Part shown: piece by piece, positions 58,965 to 64,000 of the stretch
How positions within the stretch are numbered: the first letter of the stretch is position 1
How the letters are laid out: each line of letters opens with the position of its first letter
Assembly: GCF_007489285.1 (NCBI RefSeq)
Contig: NZ_VLIY01000018.1
Coordinates: 44,056-108,055 of the forward strand
Direction of reading: 5' to 3'
DNA from: Skermania sp. ID1734
Lineage (GTDB): Bacteria; Actinomycetota; Actinomycetes; Mycobacteriales; Mycobacteriaceae
DNA length: 64,000 bases
Made by a program: the position numbers and the translations under genes
The notes under the pieces: generated by a model
Told to the model about the DNA's origin: nothing
Database searches by the model: none
The model's input: only the letters and a program-made list of their open reading frames with translations

Positions 58965-59645
58965 CTACTCCCTGTCTGCTCGTGACTCGTCGCTGGCGCG
59001 CGTACTCATCGGAATGACGTCCCGGGCGCCCGGCGAGCGCCGAACGGCCAGCACGCGCTGGAACACCGTGATGACGCTGGCGACCGCGAGAATCCACATG
59101 GCCACATGGACTGCCCACTCGAGCCAGCCGATTCCCCAATAGCCGGCGATACCCGTGAACCCGGCGCCGACCAGCACGATGATGAGCCGGTCCGGGCGCT
59201 CGATCAGCCCGCCATCGGCGGAGAGGCCGCTCGCCTCGGCGCGAGCCTTCGCGTACGAGATCACCTGTGAGGTGACCAGGCAGATCAGCGTCGCTACCAG
59301 CAGCGGCTTGCTGTTGGCGTGGTACACCGCCCACCACGCCAACCCGGCGAAAATCGCGCCGTCGGCCACGCGGTCGCACGTCGCGTCCAGTACCGCGCCG
59401 TATTTGGTGCCGCCGCCGCGGGCCCGCGCCATCGCGCCGTCGAGCATGTCGAACATGACGAACAACCAGATCACCATCGTTCCCCAGAACAGGTGATCCG
59501 ACGGGAACAGCGTTACGGCGGCAACGATCGAGGCGGTAGTGCCGATCAGTGTCATGACGTCCGGGGTCAGGCCGGTGGCGAGTAACGCTTTCCCCAGGGG
59601 TGCGGTCGCCTTCGACACCGCCTCCCGGCCGAAAAAGCTCAGCAC
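58965..59645 (-). CDS. pgsA: phosphatidylinositol phosphate synthase (CDP-alcohol phosphatidyltransferase)
   Basis: Makes phosphatidylinositol phosphate from CDP-diacylglycerol and inositol phosphate in actinobacteria. The 226-residue integral membrane protein begins MLSFFGREAVSKATAPLGKA from the GTG at 59645 and has about six helices. The signature DxxDGxxARxxxxxxxxGxxxDxxxD is seen as FDMLDGAMARARGGG and KYGAVLDATCDR (about 71-97). A cytoplasmic basic tail ends SDESRADRE. It heads the pgsA-patA-pimA-Nudix group, downstream of HIT and thrS. Rv2612c counterpart. Confidence 0.95.
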   Translation of the reverse strand: MLSFFGREAVSKATAPLGKALLATGLTPDVMTLIGTTASIVAAVTLFPSDHLFWGTMVIWLFVMFDMLDGAMARARGGGTKYGAVLDATCDRVADGAIFAGLAWWAVYHANSKPLLVATLICLVTSQVISYAKARAEASGLSADGGLIERPDRLIIVLVGAGFTGIAGYWGIGWLEWAVHVAMWILAVASVITVFQRVLAVRRSPGARDVIPMSTRASDESRADRE

Positions 59646-59715
59646 CGCACTCGTCCCCGTTCTCGAATTCCAGCCGTTGCAGGCTGATCGTTCACACAAT
59701 CTAGCCGGTGACGGC

Positions 59716-60297
59716 TCAGTCGCCGTCGGTGTCTTCCGTGTCGTCGTGCCAGGCGGCAGCGAGCAGCGCCCGGGTCTCGCGGAGCAGCTGCGGCATCACT
59801 TTGGTCCCCCCGACCACCGTGATGAAATTCGCATCGCCGCCCCACCGCGGCACGATGTGCTGATGCAGGTGCGCAGCAAGCGAGCCGCCGGCTACTGCGC
59901 CGAGATTCAACCCGACGTTGAACCCTGGCGGATTGGAGACCCGCTTGATCACGCGGATGGCCTTCTGTGTGAAAGCCATCAACTCCGCGCTTTCATCGGG
60001 CGTCAGATCCTCCAAGTTGGCCACCCGGCGATACGGAACGATCATCAGGTGCCCGGGATTGTAGGGGTACAGGTTCAGCACCGCGTAGACGAGTTCGCCA
60101 CGCGCGACGATCAGGCCGTCCTCGTCCGACATCTTTGGGATGTCCGAAAACGGCTCTCCCGAAGCGTTTTTCGGCTGCGGCGTCTCGGCGATATACGACA
60201 TCCGATGCGGTGTCCACAACCGTTGCAGGCGATCGGGGTCACCGGGCCCCCGATCAACCAACCCTTCGCTCTGCTGCTCCCTGTCCACAGCGGTCAT
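59716..60297 (-). CDS. HIT-family protein
   Basis: A 193-residue histidine-triad nucleotide hydrolase/transferase. The motif [10 protein letters not shown] (about 147-156) gives the HxHxHxx active site; [20 protein letters not shown] and [19 protein letters not shown] are conserved in the Rv2613c group (AP4A phosphorylase). Rv2613c from M. tuberculosis was characterised as a diadenosine tetraphosphate phosphorylase; the same activity is likely but not shown. The ATG overlaps the thrS stop (ATGA), so thrS and this gene form a unit. Confidence 0.9.
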   Translation of the reverse strand: MTAVDREQQSEGLVDRGPGDPDRLQRLWTPHRMSYIAETPQPKNASGEPFSDIPKMSDEDGLIVARGELVYAVLNLYPYNPGHLMIVPYRRVANLEDLTPDESAELMAFTQKAIRVIKRVSNPPGFNVGLNLGAVAGGSLAAHLHQHIVPRWGGDANFITVVGGTKVMPQLLRETRALLAAAWHDDTEDTDGD

Positions 60298-62345
60298 CCC
60301 TGCTGGCCGATATGCAGCAGTTCGACCGTGGGTGACGCGTTCTTCCGGGCGGCTATCCACTCCACGATCGCCGTGACCGCGTCAGCGACCGGCACTCCGT
60401 TGATCTGGGTGCCGTCGCGGAACCGGAAGCTCACCGCGTCGGCGTTTACGTCGCGTTCCCCGGCGAGCAGCATGAACGGCACCTTCTGCGCGGTGTGGTT
60501 GAAGATTTTCTTCTGCATGCGGTCGTCACTGTCGTCGACTTCGGCCCGCACGCCTTGCGCTCGTAGCAAGTCAGCGACAGTACGCAGGTGCTCGACATGC
60601 GGATCGGCGACCGGGATACCCACCACCTGCACCGGGGCGAGCCATGCCGGGAAGGCGCCCGCGTAGTGCTCGGTGAGCACGCCGAAGAACCGTTCGATCG
60701 ACCCGAAGAGGGCCCGGTGGATCATGACCGGACACTGCTTGGAGCCGTCGGACGCGGTGTATTCGAGCTCGAACAGTTCCGGCTCGAAGAAGTCGAGTTG
60801 CAGGGTCGACATCTGCCAGCTACGCCCGAGAGCGTCCTTGGTCTGCACCGAGATCTTGGGCCCGTAGAACGCCGCCCCGCCCGGATCGGGAACCAGGTCG
60901 AGACCCGAGGCCGCGCCGACCTCGGCAAGTACCGCGGTGGCTTCCTCCCACATCTCGTCCGAGCCCACGAACTTTTTTTCGTCCTTGGTGGACAGTTCCA
61001 GGTAGAACTCGTCGAGACCGTAGTCCTTGAGCAGCTGCAGCACGAAGTTCAGCGTGGTGGTCAGTTCTTCGCGCATTTGTTCGCGGGTGCAGTAGATGTG
61101 CGCGTCGTCCTGGGTGAAGCCGCGCGCGCGGGTGAGTCCATGCACCACGCCGGACTTCTCGTACCGATATACCGAGCCGAACTCGAACATCCGCAGTGGC
61201 AGTTCGCGGTAGGACCGTCCCCGGCTGCGGTAGATCAGGTTGTGCATCGGGCAGTTCATCGGCTTGACGTAATAGTCCTGCCCGGGCTTTCGGACAGTGC
61301 CGTCCTCGTTGTATTCCGCGTCGAGGTGCATCGGCGGGAACATGCCCTCGGCGTACCACTCGAGGTGCTTGGATACCTCGAACAGATGCCCCTTGGTGAT
61401 GTGTGGAGTGTTCACGAAGTCGTATCCGGCGGCGATGTGACGCTCGCGCGAATAGTCTTCGAGCTCCTTGCGGATAATTCCGCCCTTCGGGTGGAACACC
61501 GGCAGGCCGGAACCGAGCTCGTCCGGGAAGCTGAACAGGTCGAGCTCGAGGCCCAGCTTGCGGTGGTCGCGGCGCTCCGCCTCGGCCAGCAAGCGCACGT
61601 GCTCGTCGAGGGCCTCCTGCGATTCCCAGGCGGTGCCGTAGATGCGCTGCAGATCCTCACGGTTCTGGTCACCGCGCCAGTACGCGGCCGAGCTGCGGGT
61701 TAACTTGAACGCCGGAATGTGTTTGGTGGTGGGAATGTGCGGGCCGCGGCACAGGTCCTTCCACACGAGGTCGCCGGTGCGTGGGTCGAGGTTGTCGTAG
61801 ATCGTGAGCTCGGCGCCGCCGACTTCCATGACTTCGGGGTCATCGATGCCCGACTTGTCGGTGATCAACTCCAGCTTGAAGGGCTCGTCGGCGAGCTCCT
61901 GCTGCGCTGCCTCGGCATCGGTGACCCGCCGGGAAAACCGTTGGGCGCCTTTGACAATCTTGCGCATCCGGGTTTCTAACTTGGCGAGATCATCCGGCGT
62001 AAAGGGCCGGTCGACCTGGAAGTCGTAGTAGAACCCGTCTTTGATCGGCGGACCGATGCCGAGCTTCGCCTCGGGGAATTCCTGCTGAACGGCCTGTGCG
62101 AGCACATGCGCGGCGGAGTGCCGGATGACGCTGCGGCCGTCTTCGGTGTTGGCGGCTACCGGCTCGACCTCGACGTCGGTGTCCGGTGTCCAGGCGAGGT
62201 CACGAAGGCGCCCCTCGGCGTCACGCACCACGACCACCGCATCGACACCTTTGCCGGGCAAGCCCGCCTCCCGAACGGCTGCACCCGCCGTCGTTCCGGC
62301 CGGCACCCGGACGAGGGCGGCGGTCTGACGGCTGGGGATGCTCAC
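60294..62345 (-). CDS. thrS: threonine-tRNA ligase
   Basis: Class II synthetase of 683 residues from the GTG at 62345 ([20 protein letters not shown]), with AAGGAG nine bases upstream. Parts: N-terminal TGS domain, editing domain ([20 protein letters not shown] with HxxxH at about 95-99), catalytic core ([40 protein letters not shown] and [10 protein letters not shown] next to the zinc-binding MNCPMH) and the anticodon domain. The TACCAT at 62384-62389 is a plausible -10. The leader is short; no T-box is seen. Confidence 0.97.
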   Translation of the reverse strand: MSIPSRQTAALVRVPAGTTAGAAVREAGLPGKGVDAVVVVRDAEGRLRDLAWTPDTDVEVEPVAANTEDGRSVIRHSAAHVLAQAVQQEFPEAKLGIGPPIKDGFYYDFQVDRPFTPDDLAKLETRMRKIVKGAQRFSRRVTDAEAAQQELADEPFKLELITDKSGIDDPEVMEVGGAELTIYDNLDPRTGDLVWKDLCRGPHIPTTKHIPAFKLTRSSAAYWRGDQNREDLQRIYGTAWESQEALDEHVRLLAEAERRDHRKLGLELDLFSFPDELGSGLPVFHPKGGIIRKELEDYSRERHIAAGYDFVNTPHITKGHLFEVSKHLEWYAEGMFPPMHLDAEYNEDGTVRKPGQDYYVKPMNCPMHNLIYRSRGRSYRELPLRMFEFGSVYRYEKSGVVHGLTRARGFTQDDAHIYCTREQMREELTTTLNFVLQLLKDYGLDEFYLELSTKDEKKFVGSDEMWEEATAVLAEVGAASGLDLVPDPGGAAFYGPKISVQTKDALGRSWQMSTLQLDFFEPELFELEYTASDGSKQCPVMIHRALFGSIERFFGVLTEHYAGAFPAWLAPVQVVGIPVADPHVEHLRTVADLLRAQGVRAEVDDSDDRMQKKIFNHTAQKVPFMLLAGERDVNADAVSFRFRDGTQINGVPVADAVTAIVEWIAARKNASPTVELLHIGQQG

Positions 62346-62446
62346 GGCAGTGGTCTCCTTGTGCATAGGACGTGGTGTTACGCATGGTATCGACTGGCGC
62401 GCGAAGCACCTGCGGGCAGAGTGCTCCGCCCGTCCGACGACCGGCG
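62346..62446. other. thrS leader and spacer to the HNH gene
   Basis: A 101-base spacer between the thrS start and the HNH gene stop. It holds the thrS leader with AAGGAG and a TACCAT -10 candidate on the minus strand. Nothing else is recognised. Confidence 0.4.
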
Positions 62447-63703
62447 TCATGCGGCCGCCGGTCTTCGTCGTCGGTTGTGGGCGGGCATGGGTTTTCGGTC
62501 GGGGTCGAGGGTTTTCGGTGGGATGAACCAGGGGTGGCCGTCCTCGCCGAGGAAAACCTGCCAGGTGCCGCGGTGGATCATGCGGTGGTGTGCTCGACAC
62601 AGGAGCACCATGTTGTCCAATGTCGTGTGGCCGCCTTCGGCCCAGTGTCGGATGTGGTGGGCGTCGGTCCAGTGCGGTGGGCGCCCGCAGCCGGGTACCG
62701 CGCAGCCGCCGTCGCGCACGATGAGTGCTTTGCGGATGGCGGGGGTGACGAGGCGTTCGCTGCGCCCGACATCCAACGGCACCCGGTGGCCGTCGACCAC
62801 GACCACGGTGACCTCGCAGTCACAGGCCAGCATCTGGGCGACCTGGCGTGACACCGACCCGGTCCAGGACAGGTGAAACGGCCACCGGGTGTCTTTCACG
62901 CGCCCGGCCTCGTCGACGAACGTGGCCTTGCCGGCCAGGTCGTTGGCCTCGGCGACCAGCGTCACCTGCGCCCGCCCCACCCCACCACCGCGACCACTCA
63001 ACTGCGCATCCACGATGTCGGCGAGGGCGTCGACGCGGCGCTGCGACGCCGAGCGCGGGTCGGGTTCGGCGTCCGGTCCCGGGCGCGGCGCGGCCAGCGG
63101 TTCGAGGACCGAGCGCAGTTTCTCGAAGGTGAGTTTGTCCAGGTCGGCGCGCAGTTTGCCGCGCCCGTCACGGCCGGTGCCGTAGTCGAGGCGGTTGAGC
63201 TCGGGGTCCTCGGCGACCGGCTCCCGCTCCGGGGTGTGGCTCAGGACCAGGTCGCGGCCGGTTTCGCGCACCGCCGCCGGAGTCCCGGCCAAAGCCACGT
63301 CGACCAATTGTTGTTCGGCCGCACCCAGATCCGCCTCCGGGCAGGCCCGTTGCAGGGCGCTGATCGCCGCCACGATCGCTTCGGCGTGCGCCGCGGAAAT
63401 CTCCCCGCGCTGTAGTGCCGCGGCCATGCCCGGCAGCGTCTGTAGCGACCGTGCCACCGTGACCTGTCTTTTCGCGGTCGCGGGATCCACCCGCCCGGAA
63501 TCGGCCAGCCACGCCGCCGTCGACGTCGCCCCCAGCTCGTCGGCCAGGCCGCGGGTTTCCATCCCGGCCAGCAGGCGAGCCTGCACCCCGGCCAACACGT
63601 TCTGCGCCTGCGTCACCTGCGCGGTCGAACTCAGAACCTGCTGATCGGTCAGCTCATCGACCGCCAGCAGCGACCACTGCTGCAGCTGTTCGGGGTCGAT
63701 GTG
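62447..63703 (-). pseudogene. DUF222/HNH endonuclease gene truncated at its 5' end
   Basis: A member of the actinobacterial 13E12-repeat family: DUF222 domain at the N-terminus and a C-terminal HNH nuclease module ([20 protein letters not shown], then [20 protein letters not shown]). The frame runs from the TAG-side stop up to 63703, where an in-frame TGA inside the IS481 terminal repeat closes it. The residues just after that TGA (HIDPEQLQQWSLLAVDEL) are family-like, so the true start and about the first 20-40 residues were cut off. A GTG at 63616 (MTQAQNVLAGVQARLLAG) could still make a 389-residue protein, so it may be partly functional. Function of the family is not known; a role as homing-like element is suspected. 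Confidence 0.75.
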
Positions 63704-64000
63704 TCATGTCGCAGGACATCGGTGACAGTTCTGTATCTGGACATCGGTGGCGTTTTGAGTGGTTTTGGTGGTGACACTTCTGGTTTCTTGAGCGGTGCCG
63801 ACCGCCAATGAACCCGTTGATCCTCGTGTCCGCCTCGCGATCGCCCAGTGGCCTGATGACGCGCCACGCGGAGCGGTGACGACATTCTGTGCCGAACACC
63901 GGATTTCCCGGAAAACGTTCTACGCGATCCGCGCGCGGGCACGAACCGACGGCGCGGCAGCGGCCCTGCAGCCGCGCAGCAGGCGACCCAAGAACAGTCC
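63702..64000 (+). mobile_element. IS481-family insertion sequence, left end (partial)
   Basis: The terminal sequence begins TGTCATGTCGCAGGACATC at 63702 and continues CGGTGACA, which fits the TGT...AGGACA...TGACA ends of IS481-like elements. The words GGACATCGGTG occur twice (about 63713 and 63739), a subterminal repeat. A transposase gene starts at 63795 and runs off the window. The element interrupts a DUF222/HNH gene. Confidence 0.8.
63795..64000 (+). CDS. IS481-family transposase, N-terminal part (runs off the window)
   Basis: From the GTG at 63795 (VPTANEPVDPRVRLAIAQWP) the frame is open for 68 codons to the end of the window. It contains a helix-turn-helix, RGAVTTFCAEHRISRKTFYA, followed by IRARARTDGAAAALQPRSRR, the usual start of IS481 transposases before the DDE domain. 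The catalytic domain lies beyond the window. It reads away from the element's left end. Confidence 0.8.
   Translation, partial: MPTANEPVDPRVRLAIAQWPDDAPRGAVTTFCAEHRISRKTFYAIRARARTDGAAAALQPRSRRPKNS

Overview
The window is high-GC, densely packed bacterial chromosome. Gene content and order point to a mycolate-type actinobacterium (order Mycobacteriales, Nocardia/Rhodococcus-like). From memory, the backbone follows the Mycobacterium tuberculosis region Rv2533c-Rv2614c: nusB-efp-pepQ-Rv2536-aroB-aroK-aroC, prepilin peptidase-aroE-mltG-ruvX-alaS, rarA, aspS, zinc metallopeptidase, radical SAM, hisS, ppiB, rel, apt, peptide-binding lipoprotein, secF-secD-yajC, ruvB-ruvA-ruvC, yebC, pdxT, tesB, pdxS, LemA/Nudix, pimA, PIM acyltransferase, pgsA, HIT, thrS. 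Genus cannot be fixed from the sequence alone.

Layout. 1-1.8 kb: TetR regulator and a divergent serpin. 1.8-15 kb: translation and shikimate genes, mostly on the minus strand and often overlapping by 1-4 bases (efp/nusB, aroC/aroK/aroB, ruvX/mltG/aroE), then alaS and rarA. 15-21 kb: an accessory stretch with a DUF4436 membrane protein, a DGPF (YCII) protein paired with an ECF42-type sigma factor, a kinase-like phosphotransferase, a Pro/Gly/Gln-rich membrane protein and a DUF389 membrane protein. 21-30 kb: aspS, a zinc metallopeptidase, a divergent copper module (CopB-type P-ATPase and DUF305 lipoprotein with palindromic operators), and the KorAB 2-oxoglutarate:ferredoxin oxidoreductase. 30-34.7 kb: an MmyB-like regulator divergent from a small membrane protein, a radical SAM gene behind a LexA-type box, an SDR gene behind a KstR-type box, an NTF2-like protein and a membrane protein. 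34.7-46 kb: hisS, two tandem exported cyclophilins, rel, apt, a peptide-binding lipoprotein, secF, secD, yajC. 46-55.9 kb: an esterase with membrane anchor, ruvBAC behind a LexA box, yebC, pdxT/pdxS split by other genes, gamma carbonic anhydrase, tesB, an SMR pump and an ArsB/NhaD-type transporter. 55.9-62.3 kb: the phosphatidylinositol mannoside operon with thrS and HIT. 62.4-64 kb: a DUF222/HNH gene cut at its 5' end by an IS481-type element that runs off the window.

Regulation visible in the DNA. Many genes have a TAnnnT -10 hexamer only 6-8 bases before the start codon (serpin, pepQ, Rv2536-like, rarA, copB, DUF305, MmyB-like, hisS, pdxT, carbonic anhydrase), which indicates leaderless transcripts. 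Palindromic operator candidates are: two copper-type boxes between copB and DUF305, a perfect 25-base inverted repeat before the MmyB-like gene, LexA boxes before ruvC and the radical SAM gene, and a KstR-like box before the SDR gene. Most convergent gene pairs end within a few bases of each other or overlap, leaving no room for intrinsic terminators.

I see no rRNA, tRNA, CRISPR array or prophage. The least expected items are the serpin with an abnormal hinge residue, the palindrome-controlled MmyB/membrane protein pair, and the stacked operator/-10 architecture of the copper module.
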